Assembly (NCBI GenBank): GCA_018894105.1 | Contig: CM032118.1 | Span: 32,158,690-32,222,689, forward strand | Direction: 5' to 3' | Length of the DNA: 64,000 bases | DNA from: Jacaranda mimosifolia | Lineage: Eukaryota > Streptophyta > Magnoliopsida > Lamiales > Bignoniaceae | Shown: positions 1 to 10,189 of the stretch, in pieces | How positions within the stretch are numbered: the stretch's first letter is position 1 | Layout: each line of letters begins with the position of its first letter | The notes under the pieces: generated by a model | Databases searched by the model: none | What the model was told of the DNA's origin: nothing | The model's input: only the letters and a program-made list of their open reading frames with translations | Program-made: the position numbers and the translations under genes

Positions 1-904
1 TTTTTAAAAATAAAATCTACACCAATTGTACGTACAACATAACAATACAACGGACCTATATCTTTTAACCAAACATATGATATCAACCTTAAATATCGGG
101 CTCGCTTAGAAAAAGCCTTTGAATTAGGGGTGGTTTTAGTCAAGAATCACAAGTTCAATTAGAAAGTTTATATATATATATATATATAGATATAGATATA
201 CACATAGAAATTAATTATTTCATTTTGTAAAACTCTAGTATATCATTTGAAGTCACCAAAAGTTCCTAAAATTAGTCTTAATCTATTATTTGTAGGTTTC
301 AACGCAAGTTTACCTAATGAAATATATTAATTAATAACTAATGCTAGTTTAATTAACTTTTGATGCGATAGTGTATTTGTTTTGCTAAGGAATAAATAGA
401 AGAGGGTTTGAGTTTTGATTTGAATGAATTGACCCATAAGGAAAAAGGTGAACATCTGTTTTTAAATTAGCTAGCACTCCATAATCCAAAGAGAAGAACG
501 ACTGCATCAATTTCCCCTCAATTTAAAGGCGACACGAAAATGAAATCGAAAAAGCACAAGAAATCATGCTTACTAGGTGCCCAAAATTATGAATTTTCTT
601 TTTGAGGATTGATGTGTTATTGGGAATAGATGAAGTAGTTTTCGACTTAATTTAGCAGGTGCTATCATTTTTATAATTTTGAATGCCCTGCAAATGTAAG
701 GTTAAAGGTATTGGGATCATCTAGCGAAAACTTTTGATACTTATATTAGAAAATGGTTGGTGATTGGAATAAATAGAGAAGATGAATGAGAATATTGAGT
801 TTTAATTGCATTTACATTGGTATTTTTATAGACGAGAGAATTTAATCCTACAAGAATCAATCCCTTTTTTCTTTAGCCTTTTCCTAGTCCTACTAAGTTA
901 CAAC
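1..904. other. Non-coding flank in copy A
   Basis: AT-rich sequence with no supported gene. It contains a short TA microsatellite at about 170-190. It is duplicated at 44120-45015, where the same microsatellite is also present. It ends at the CopA insertion point. Confidence 0.6.
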
Positions 905-2102
905 TGTGAGAATTTTGACATTTATGAATGATAACCCACCAACTTTGGTTACAGTTTAATGAGAGTTTTATAAAGTCAAATTTAATGACTTTAAATTAGC
1001 AATTTCATTTCATTGAGGAGATGTTTATTAAGTTGTTATATGTCAAAAATTAATGAGGAAGTGAATAAGAAAATTGAGCTAGATAATGGAGAATGAGTTA
1101 AGGACTAGCTAAGCATGTGTATAGGTAGATAGCTTGAAAGTGTCAATCCCACATTGGAATACAATGTTAGACTTGAGCTAGTTAAATAACTTAGGTGTGG
1201 CCTAAGGGGTTGGACCCCTTTGGGGGTACCCAAGTCTTTTGAGGAGAGAGGACCTACATGAGTGTGGGTTTGGGTTTGTTCGCAATGAACCACACACACA
1301 CGCCACCCGCCCGTCCGACCGACTCAGCTTGGATTGGGGCAAGGCGACGGCACGAGTGCAGTCCAAATATTATCTTTTTTAGAGAAAATTTATTTTAATT
1401 TATTTTAAATTAAAATAAATTAAATTGCTTTAAATAATAATTATGTTACTGAATTACTATTTTTGATTTAAATTATAATTATGCTACAGAATTAATTTTC
1501 AATTTTGAGAACCTAAATTGGTCATCTCCTAATCGTCATGTCCAGAAACTCTAACCAGTTCCAGCCATGTGTTTTCATTGAATTTCTAGAGTTGTGTCCT
1601 TGACATTTGAAAATTAAAGGTTTACAACCTTTAACATGTCTGATGGGCATATAGTCATGTCTCATGGTTGTAGGCACTTAGCATATATAAATATGGGGGG
1701 GGGGGGGGTACATTCGTGCATTAATCATCAGAAAAAAAGCATACAACATTCATACATACTCACTCACGCATACAAAGTACTCATTAATAGAGAGGTTCAA
1801 GTCAGTTTAGTGTTCAGAGCCCAGCCAATTGGAGTGCAGCCTTTGTCTGGCCAGGTCATTGTATATTAGGAGGTTGTCCGTTGAGAGTCCTCATGCATCA
1901 TTGGGAGGCGGATAAAACCTTAAAGATAGGCCTCAACTCAATTAAAGTCATTAACACAGTTTCTGTTCTTGATTTGTTTTATTGAATTTTTGTCCTCTTA
2001 ATTTCTGTTGTTGAGATTATTGTTCTACGTGTTAATTATTTGTGCTATTAGTTTTGTTACTGTCTACGTTATGCATACACTGGTGCGTATATAATTCCAA
2101 CA
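905..2102 (+). repeat. CopA 5' LTR
   Basis: 1198 bases, bounded by TG and CA, paired with 7205-8408. It carries a TATA-like box near 1684 followed by a run of 13 G starting near 1696. The 3' LTR has only six G at that spot, so the run has expanded or contracted since insertion. Terminal text CACTGGTGCGTATATAATTC is shared by both LTRs. Confidence 0.93.
1684..1693 (+). promoter_or_regulatory. CopA LTR TATA-like box
   Basis: TATATAAATA lies about 780 bases into the LTR. The matching box in the 3' LTR is TATAAATA at 7990-7997. The position is consistent with the U3/R boundary of an LTR promoter. Inferred from sequence only. Confidence 0.5.
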
Positions 2103-2118
2103 ATCTTAAGGTTTTATG
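2103..2118 (+). other. CopA primer-site position, non-canonical
   Basis: The primer binding site should sit directly after the LTR end at 2102. Instead of TGGTATCAGAGC the text is ATCTTAAGGTTTTATG. The same position in CopB reads ATCCTAAAGTGATTATG, so the two elements agree with each other but not with the usual initiator-Met tRNA 3' end. An internal-tRNA primer, as used by Drosophila copia, is one possibility. Confidence 0.4.
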
Positions 2119-2445
2119 CTTCTTCTATGTTTCAAGTAGTCAGTAGCAATTATCAATTCTGCTTTCAATTGCTTATAGAGAGATATTATGTTCTGTCTTG
2201 AAGTTTTAGCCGTTGTTCTGTCTTAGGTGATAAGTCCTTTAATTCATTTGCAAATAACATATTTATCTACAAATCTATGCAACAATATTCTATCTATCTA
2301 CAAATCTGTGCAAAAATATTCTATTTATATCTTATGTCTACACAAGTGGTACTATTATTGTACCAATAATTGACAAACTGCTCAAGTTTTGCTTGGTTAT
2401 ATAAATCTTTATTTATCACTGCATAATTTATTCTTGCAGAATTCT

Positions 2446-3402
2446 ATGATGGCGACAAATGTGCCTACTGAGTCTAACGTCGGCAACATTGGTGGTGGAT
2501 CTCAAAATCCCCCTATTGCTCCCCCTTTAGTTGTTGTTCCTCCTGCCCCAGTTGCAGTTGGTAATACATCTCCTGCTCCTGTTGCAGTTGGACAAGCAAA
2601 AAAACTAGAAAAGTTTAATGGGCAGGACTTTCAAAGATGGTAGCAGAAGATGCTGTTTTATCTCACTACGTTGAACTTAGCAAGGTTCCTACGTGAAGAA
2701 CATCCTGCCTCAAGGGAAAATCCTGATATGCAAACCATGGCAGCCGTTGATGCTTGGAATCATGGGGATTTCTTGTGCAAAAACTACATCCTCAACGGGT
2801 TGGACAATTCATTGTATAATGTTTACAGTCTAATTGCTACGGCAAAAGAACTTTGGGAATCACTAGAGAAGAAATACAAAATGGAAGATGCCGGCACGAA
2901 AAAATTCATTGTGGGTAAGTTCCTTGAGTTTATAATGATTGACTCAAAATCTGTGATGTCTTAGGTTGATGAATATCAGATGATACTGCATGAGTTGGCT
3001 GCTAAAGGGATGATACTTGGAGAATCATTTCAAGTGGCAGTGCTCATTGAAAAATTGCCCCCGGGATGGTAGGACTTCAAAAACTACCTCAAGCACAAAT
3101 GCAAGGAGATGAACCTTGAGGATTTGATCTTGAGGCCGAGAATAGAGGAAGATAATAGACTTCCCAAAAATAAAAATGGTGGCAATGCTTATGAGAGCAA
3201 AGCAAACATTGTGGAGCAGGGTTCGTCTAACAAATAGAAAAATGGATGCTTCTGACAACCAACATGACAAAAGAAAGAAAAAGAAGTTTGAAGGAAGCTG
3301 CTACGTTGTGGAAAGCCACGCCATAATGCAAAAGATTGCAAACACCGTCACCAAGGAGAAATTCCAAAAAGAGATGGGTTCCCAAAGAAGAAAAAGGCTG
3401 CT
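2446..3402 (+). pseudogene. gag: CopA gag (capsid and zinc knuckle), broken
   Basis: The gag start is taken as ATG 2446, just after TTCTTGCAG, where the protein begins MATNVPTES; a longer open frame upstream is not supported. A Pro/Val-rich N-terminus is followed by KKLEKFNGQDF and the UBN2-type capsid region. Three in-frame TAG stops interrupt frame 1 at 2641-2643, 2962-2964 and 3070-3072, each where relatives have Gln. The frame is then lost near 3230. The CCHC zinc knuckle around 3300-3345 survives only partly, with GKPRHNAKDC readable in one frame and its first Cys pair disturbed. In life the product would form the virus-like particle and bind the element RNA. Confidence 0.85.
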
Positions 3403-3411
3403 AATGCTAAC

Positions 3412-4440
3412 ATGGCCAAATTAGATAATCTCTCGGATGGTGTCACTGACTTGAATCTTTCAGCAGTGGTTTCTAACGTAAACCTAACTGAGAATCCTAG
3501 ACAGTGGTGGGTGGACATCGGGGCCACTCGACACATGTGCTTAGACAGAAGCTTGTTTACAACATATAAGAATGTAAAGGATGAGAACTTGTTCATGGGA
3601 AACTCATCAACTTCCAAAGTGCATAGAATTGGAAAGGTGGTACTTAAAATAACTTCTGGGAAGAAGCTGACTCTCAACAACGTGCTTCATGTGCTAGATA
3701 TAAGAAGAAACTTAGTGTCAAGTCCCATGCTTAGCAAGAATGGCTTTAGACTAGTTTTTGAATCCAACGAATTTGTACTAACGAAAAATGGTGTGTATGT
3801 CGGAAAAGGATATTTATGTGATGGTCTTTTTAAAATGAATGTAATGACCATCATACCTAAAAATATACCAAAAGTTGTTTTTAATGGAAATAAAGTAGAT
3901 TCGGCTTACTTGTTGGAGTCTCTAGATTTATGGCATCATAGACTAGGGTATGTAAATTTTGATACTTTGAGTAAACTAGCTAAAAGTGGAATTCTACCTA
4001 AGTTGAACTTTAACACAAAAACTAAGTGTGAAGTTTGCATTAAGGCAAAAATGACACAAACTTCTTTTAAGGCAATAGAGAGAAGTACTGAACCATTAAA
4101 TTTAATTCACACAGACATATGTGACTTAAAAATGGTGCAATCAAGAGGAGAAATATTTTATAACCTTTATTGATGATTGCACAAGATATTTTCATATTTA
4201 TTTACTTTCAAGTAAAGATGAAGCTATTGAAGTATTTAAACATTACAAGAATGAGGTTGAGAATCAACTTGGGAAGAAAATAAAAATACTTAGAAGTGAT
4301 AGAGGCGGTGAATATGTTTACCCCTTTGAAGAATTTTGTGTTGAACATGGAATTATCCATGAAGCAACAACACCATATGCACTACAATCAAATGGCATTG
4401 CTGAGCACAAAATCAGAAATTAAAAGAAATGATGAGTGCA
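3412..4440 (+). pseudogene. pol: CopA protease and integrase, broken
   Basis: An open stretch at 3412-4173 carries the aspartic protease signature WWVDIGATRHMC. The catalytic triplet at 3514-3522 reads D-I-G where the family has D-T-G or D-S-G, so the enzyme would probably be inactive. The GAG pre-integrase zinc region follows (LWHHRLGY, then CEVCIKAK), then the integrase core with its first acidic residue in HTDIC. A frameshift near 4150 moves the frame; the second acidic residue is in RSDRGGEY (about 4297-4320) and the third in the NGIAEHK stretch (about 4390-4410). The frame is lost again near 4420. Confidence 0.85.
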
Positions 4441-4688
4441 TGCATCTCAAAATATGTGGGGAGAGGCAGTGCTTACTGCAAATCATTTACTTAATAAGAT
4501 ACCCCAAAAGAAATTACAAAAGGCACCATTGAGACATGGAAAGGACACCCACCATCGTATCAATATCTTTGAGTGTAGGGGTGTCTAGCTAAAGTAGGAG
4601 TATCATATCCTAAAATGGTCAAAATAGAAACAAAGACTTTTGACGGAATATTTATTGGCTACGCACAACATAGTGCAGCCTATCGGTT

Positions 4689-4970
4689 CCTTGTATATAA
4701 ATATGATATTGATGACATTCAAGTCAATACGATTATAGAGTCAAGGAATGTAAACTTTTTTGAAGAAATATTTCCATGAAAAAAGGAAAAGGGGCAAGTG
4801 ATATTGATGACATTCAAGTCAATACGATTATGATATTGATGACATTCAAGTCCTTGTATATAAATATGATATTGATGACATTCAAGTCAATACGATTATA
4901 GAGTCAAGGAAAGTAAGCTTCTTTGAAGAAATATTTCCATGAAAAAAGGAAAAGGGGCAAGTGATATTTA
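4689..4970 (+). repeat. Local tandem duplication inside CopA pol
   Basis: Text starting CCTTGTATATAAATATGA at 4689 starts again at 4851, giving a repeat period of 162 bases (54 codons). The 20-base motif GATATTGATGACATTCAAGT occurs four times, starting at 4705, 4800, 4832 and 4868. The repeat lies in the linker between integrase and reverse transcriptase. The two long units differ at only a few bases, so the duplication is younger than most of the decay. Confidence 0.85.
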
Positions 4971-5092
4971 AAAGACCTCGAGAAGTTCAAGAGTCGAGCA
5001 AAGATGAGCAAAAGGGCTAGAACGGCTAAATCCTTCGGACCCAATTTCTTAACTTACATATTAGAAAGTGAACCGAGGATGTTTTCTGAAGG

Positions 5093-5983
5093 ATGACCAC
5101 CCTAAAAGCTCTATTATGGAGGAAAGTAGTAAATAGTGAAATAGAGTCCATCATGCTTAATCATACTTGGAAACTAGTAGATTTACCTCATGGGAATAAA
5201 CCTTTAGGGTGTAAATGGATTTTCAATAGGAAAATGAAGGTTGATGGTATGATAGACAAGTACAAGGCGAGGTTAGTGGTCAAAGGGTATCAACAGAAGG
5301 AAGGTCTTGACTATTTTGATACATACTCGCGGGTAACTAGAATAGCTTCAATTCGATTATTAATTACCTTTGCTGCTATTAATAATCTTGAGATACACCA
5401 AATGGATGTGAAAACAGCATTTTTAAATGGTAATCTTGATGAAGAAATTTATATGGAACAACCCGAAGGGTTTGTGGTTCTAGGACAAGAAAAGAAGGTG
5501 TGTAAGTTAATTAAATTGTTAAACGATTTAAAACAAGCACCTAAACAGTGGCACCTTAAATTTGATTAAGTAATGATAGCCAATGGCTTCAAAATTAACG
5601 AGTGTGACAAGTGTGTGTATATTAGAGGTACATCAACTGAATATGTCATTGTATGTCTATATGTGGATGATATGCTAATCATGGGAAGCAACAGTGGCAT
5701 AATCAAAGAGACAAGGAAATTGCTAAATCGTGATTTCGATATAAAGGATATGGGCCTTGCTGATGTCATACTTGGAATTAAAATTATAAGAACATTGGAT
5801 AGGATAGCATTAACACAGTCGCATTATATTGAGAAAGTGTTACAAAGGTTTCTAGATCCTGCTAGTAGTCTGGTGAAAACACTGATAGATGCGAACCAAC
5901 AACTTACCAAGAATAAAGGCGACGGAAAGGCTCAAGTGGAGTATGTGCGTATAATTGGAAGCCTTATGTACATTATGAATTAA
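5093..5983 (+). pseudogene. pol: CopA reverse transcriptase, one internal stop
   Basis: RVT_2-type reverse transcriptase. Readable family motifs are GCKWIFNRKMKVDG, YKARLVVKGY, HQMDVKTAFLNG and YMEQPEGF. The catalytic YVDD box is at 5660-5671. One in-frame TAA (5567-5569) separates two open halves of the same frame. The frame ends at 5983 after the SLMYIMN stretch. The N-terminal linker is altered by the tandem duplication upstream. Confidence 0.9.
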
Positions 5984-5999
5984 ACGAGGCTAATATGTA

Positions 6000-6605
6000 G
6001 TGGGTAAGCTAAGTAGATACACAAATAACCCTAGACAAGAGCATTGGAATGCTATTGTCAGAGTACTGAAATACTTAAAACAGACCACAAAGTATGCGTT
6101 GCATTATAATAGATATCCAGCTGTAATTGAGGGATACCGCGATGCCAATTAGATATCTGACTCAAATGAGTCCAAGCCTACGAGTGGATATGTATTCACT
6201 CTAGGTAGAGCTACCATACCGTGGAAATCCTCGAAGCAAACCTGTATAGCAAGGTGAACGATGGAATTGGAGTTCATCGCTTTGGATAAAGTAGGTGAAG
6301 AAGTAGAACGGATACTCTAATTTTTGGAAGACATTCCAAATTGGCCAAAGCCTGTACCGACAATTTGCATTCATTGTGATAGCCAATCTGCCATAGGAAG
6401 GGCACAGAATAGTATGTATAATGGTAAGTCTAAACACATACGGAGGGGACATAATATCGTTAGACAACTGCTCTCTAGTGGAGTTATCTCAATTGGCTAT
6501 GTAAAGTCTAAAGATAACCTTGCAGATCTGCTAACTAAAGGTGTAAATAGAGAGCAAGTAAATAAATTATCAGATGGAATGCGACTAAAGCCTTTAAGTA
6601 ACTGA
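6000..6605 (+). pseudogene. pol: CopA RNase H, broken
   Basis: The second half is open at 6324-6605, with the copia RNase H motifs IHCDSQSAI, KSKHIRRGHN and YVKSKDNLADLLTKG. The first half (6000-6320) is readable only in pieces, in other frames: an [13 protein letters not shown] region and a TMELEFIALD-like stretch. At least one frameshift and several stops lie between the YVDD half of the reverse transcriptase and this domain. Translation would end at TGA 6603-6605. Confidence 0.85.
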
Positions 6606-7192
6606 GTTACCATAACAGGAATCCTACCTATGTGATTGGAGATCCCATGAAGTAGGTTTAAAGGAAAAAACAAGTTGTGCAACTGTGACTCGATGTAGAA
6701 GTACTGTGGGGGGGCCTTAATGCTCTAACCCATTCCATTGATGAACAGACAATGCATCCTGCAAAAGTTCTAGGTTAAGCATTGCTTTTAATGGCTCTCA
6801 TATCGCTATATTTTGAGTGGGGGTGTAGCGGGAACCTCTTAATGAGAAGTCACCTATATGAGTAGGGACTGAGCCAATCCTATGAGAATTTTAAGGCTGG
6901 AGTCTTAGAGTAGTACTCATGAATACCAAGAATTGCTCAGGGCCGAAATGAATGCAACATGAACCAAAAAAGCTGGCTATTGAGTGGTATTATGTGTAGT
7001 TCTATTGTCTTGGTGTACACAAAAGCCGAACAGTTCAAGACACCATGTTCACTGGTTGGCAAGTGCACTCGATAGTTCTCACTAGGAAAGTTTCAAAGCC
7101 AAAAGCTACCTCTCCTGATGCAGTACCATTTGAGCTGAACTTCTGTCATTTCATTACATTCATAAGTATACCTATCAGAAAATTTGCTCATT
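6606..7192 (+). other. CopA 3' non-coding region
   Basis: About 590 bases between the end of RNase H and the polypurine tract, with no supported frame. It contains a run of eight G near 6710. Such a long 3' leader is known in some copia lineages. Confidence 0.6.
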
Positions 7193-7204
7193 CATTTGGG
7201 GGAT
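7193..7204 (+). other. CopA polypurine tract
   Basis: ATTTGGGGGAT sits directly before the 3' LTR start TGTGAG at 7205. This is the expected position and composition for the plus-strand primer. Confidence 0.7.
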
Positions 7205-8408
7205 TGTGAGAATTTTGGCATTTATGAGTGATGACCTACCAACTTGATTAGAATTTAATGAGAGTTTTATAAAGTCAAATTTAATGACTTTAAACAAGCA
7301 ATTTCATTTCATTGAGGAGATGTTTATTAAGTGGTTATACACCAAAAATTAATGAGGAAGTGAATGAGAAAATTGAGCTAGAAAATGGAGAATGAGTTAA
7401 GGAAAAGCTAAGGCATGTGTATGAATGGATAACTTGAAAGTGTCCATCCCACATTGGAATATAAAGCTAGACTTGAGCTAGTTAAATAACTTAGGTATGG
7501 CCTAAGGGGTTGGACCCCTTTGGGGGTACCTAAGTCTTTGGAGGGGAGAGGACTTACATGAGTGTGAGTTTGAGTTTGAGTTTGTTTGCAATAAACCACA
7601 CACGTGCATCGCTGGCCCATCCGGGTGGCTCGGCTCAGATCGGTGAGGGCAATAGGCGATGGTGCGGGTGCGGTCCGAATATTATCTTTTTATAGAAAAT
7701 TTATTTTAAATTAAAATAAATTAAATAGCTTTAAATAATAATTATGTTACCGAATTACAATTTTTGGTATAAATTATAATTATGTTACAGAATTAATTTT
7801 TGATTTTGAGAATCGATATTGGTCCTCTCCTAATCATCATGTCCAGAAACTCTAACCAGTACCAGCCATGTCTTTTCATTGAAGTTATAGGGGTTGTGTG
7901 TCCTTAACATTTGAAAATCAAAGGTTTACAACCTTTAACATGTCTGATGAGCATATAGTCGTGTCTCACAGTAGTAGACACCTAGTATCTATAAATATGG
8001 GGGGTAAATTCATGCATTAATCATCAGAAAAAAGCATACAACATTTATACATACTCACTCACGCTTACAAAGCATTGATTAACAGAGGTTTAAGTTAGTT
8101 TAGTATTCGAAGTCCAGGCAATTGGAGTGCAGCCTTTGTTTGGTCGGGTCATTGTATCTTGGGAGGTTGTCCGTTGGGAGTCCTCGTACACTGTTGGGAG
8201 GTGGATAAAATCCTAAGGAAACTGCGTTTGTGTAGGCCTCGACTCAATTAAAGTCATTAACACAGTTTCTGTTCCTGGTTTGTTTTATTGAATTTTTGTC
8301 CTCTTTATTTTTGTTGTTGAGATTGTTGTTCTACCTGTTAATTATTTATGCTATTGGTTTTGTTGCTGTCTATTTTATGCATACACTGGTGCGTATATAA
8401 TTCCAACA
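7205..8408 (+). repeat. CopA 3' LTR
   Basis: 1204 bases, paired with 905-2102. It keeps the TG start, the TATA-like box (7990-7997) and the terminal ATTCCAACA. An open stretch on the minus strand in both LTRs is a shadow, not a gene. Confidence 0.93.
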
Positions 8409-8580
8409 ACATCAACTTCTAAAGTCCAGACGAGAGTTGGACTCTTTATTTTATCTTCTTGGTTCTTATCTAGGCCCTCTAAATATTGGGCTTAAGAGTT
8501 TTTTTTTATGCTTAAAATACTTCTTACTTTGACTTATCCTTCCTTTTGTGAATTTATATGGACCTAAACCCATCTCTAAT

Positions 8581-9161
8581 TAGGAGTGAGTGTTCGGACA
8601 CCGATCCAATCTAATTGGATATTACCCGATTGGGTCGAAATTTTTTTAGAAAAAAAAATTGAATTGGGTACCTGATACCGGAATAGAATTTTGAGTTGGA
8701 TATCGGGTAAGACCTTCTACTCGATGAGATAGTTCAGGTACCTAATATAAATATATATATATACATATATTATAACATATATATATATATATTATATTTT
8801 ATAATTTTAATTATAAATAAAAAAATTTATATATATTAATTTTACATACATATATATATAGTACGACCTCTGTTAACAGAGGTTGCAGTAAGTACTTTGG
8901 CCTCTATTAACAGATCTGGCCCCTATTAATATTAACAGAGACTAGACCTTAAGATTTTTTTGATTTAATTTTTAAATTAAAAAAAATATGTTGGGTACTC
9001 AAACTCAAAATTTTCAGGTACCCATTATTATCAAGTACCTATAATGTCAAGTACCTAACAAGTTTGGGTCAGTATAGGTAGCTAAAATTGCTACCTGATA
9101 TATTGGGTTGCTGACCCGAACTACTGAAATCTGTGCTACCTAATTCTAACGCCCATTACGA
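8581..9161. mobile_element. hAT-like MITE, confirmed by empty site
   Basis: This 581-base insert is flanked by the 8-base direct repeat TCTCTAAT (8573-8580 and 9162-9169). The duplicate locus has a single TCTCTAAT at 45171-45178 and no insert. The ends are weak inverted repeats: TAGGAGTGAGTGTTCG on the left against TCGTAATGGGCGTTAG (reverse of the right end), 11 of 16 matching. The 8-base target duplication and TA-G start fit the hAT superfamily. The interior is AT-rich with no frame. Confidence 0.75.
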
Positions 9162-9777
9162 TCTCTAATCACATGTCCCACTTGGGCCATCGGACTCTTC
9201 ATAAAAAAAAACAATTTTCTTATAACCGACTAGTCCCTCTACTCGACCAGAACAAGAGCACGCGTTCTAGTTGACTAGAAATGAGTTGAATGTCCTATTT
9301 TACGATCTTGAAGATTAATAATGCCGATCTTGGCATGGAAGATACTCCTCAAACAAATCTTTGATCGTCTTAATAAATGCACATCATGTCAAATCTGTAT
9401 TCCAGACTCTACTAAAGCGCCACCATTTCATCTATTCCATCTCATCCATCTATGTTTATTATTGCAAAGCGTCAAGGGCCCAAATCATTCAGGCGCACCT
9501 TATATTCCTTCAACTTCTTTCCTAATAATTTCACTTCAACTTCTTTCCTAATAATTTCAAGAAGCACTCGTTGGAATTCTAACCATTTATCTCCTTTTGC
9601 AATTAGAAACTTTCTTTTCAAAGCATTCCTATATGTTGTTGTTACCATCTTTGTTTTTCTTTTTTCTTTTTTTTTTTCTACATCTTCATTCTAGGTATTA
9701 TATTTGTATCTTGGTGTATCTTTACGTATTTCTTTGTTACTTTATACTTTCACCTTTCTTTAGCTTCCGTACTTATT

Positions 9778-10140
9778 TAGGGGTGCAAACAAGTTGAGCC
9801 GGCTCATGAGCCAAGCTCGAGCTAGCTCAACTCAAGCTCGAACTGTGTTGAGTTGAATCGAGCTCCAGCTCTAATTCGAGCTGATCTTGAGCCATCTACA
9901 TCTAAGGTCAAGGCTCGCGAGTCAGTATATAATTAAATATTATTTTTTATTTTATTAATAAATATATATTATATTACTATTTTTTTATTTTGAGCTTGAG
10001 CTTGCAGTTTTTTACAATTTATTTGTCAATTCGAGCCTTATTAAGCTGAGCTCAAGGTAAAATTTTAAGTTCATCGAACTCGAACTCGAACTCAAAAATT
10101 TTGCCCAACCTCGACTTAACTCAGTTTGATTGCACCCTTA
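9778..10140. mobile_element. hAT-type MITE with terminal inverted repeats
   Basis: The 363-base element starts TAGGGGTGCAAACAAGTTGA and its right end, reversed, reads TAAGGGTGCAATCAAACTGA, so the terminal inverted repeats match well over 20 bases. The target duplication is TACTTATT (9770-9777) and TACTTATC (10141-10148), 7 of 8. The interior is made of CTCGAGCT/GAGCTCGA-like text typical of this widespread plant hAT MITE group. It has no coding capacity and would need a transposase supplied elsewhere. Confidence 0.85.
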
Positions 10141-10189
10141 TACTTATCTTACATCATGATTCATACTGAATCAACTGAACCATATAGTA

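Larger units (their letters stand above)
905..8408 (+). mobile_element. CopA: Ty1/copia LTR retrotransposon, decayed
   Basis: Two direct LTRs (905-2102 and 7205-8408) both start TGTGAGAATTTT and end ATTCCAACA. Between them lie, in order, gag, protease, integrase, reverse transcriptase and RNase H pieces, which is the Ty1/copia order. The flanks are ACAAC on the left (900-904) and ACATC on the right (8409-8413), a target duplication with one mismatch. The duplicate locus at about 45010-45020 has no element, giving a natural empty site. About 20 differences in the first 230 bases of the two LTRs suggest an old insertion. The gag sequence looks Tork/TNT-like, but the lineage is a guess. Confidence 0.95.

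Noticed and set aside
1105..1299. Minus-strand frame in the CopA LTR, repeated at 7408-7620
   Set aside because: It recurs only because the LTR is repeated. It is in non-coding LTR text with no domain.
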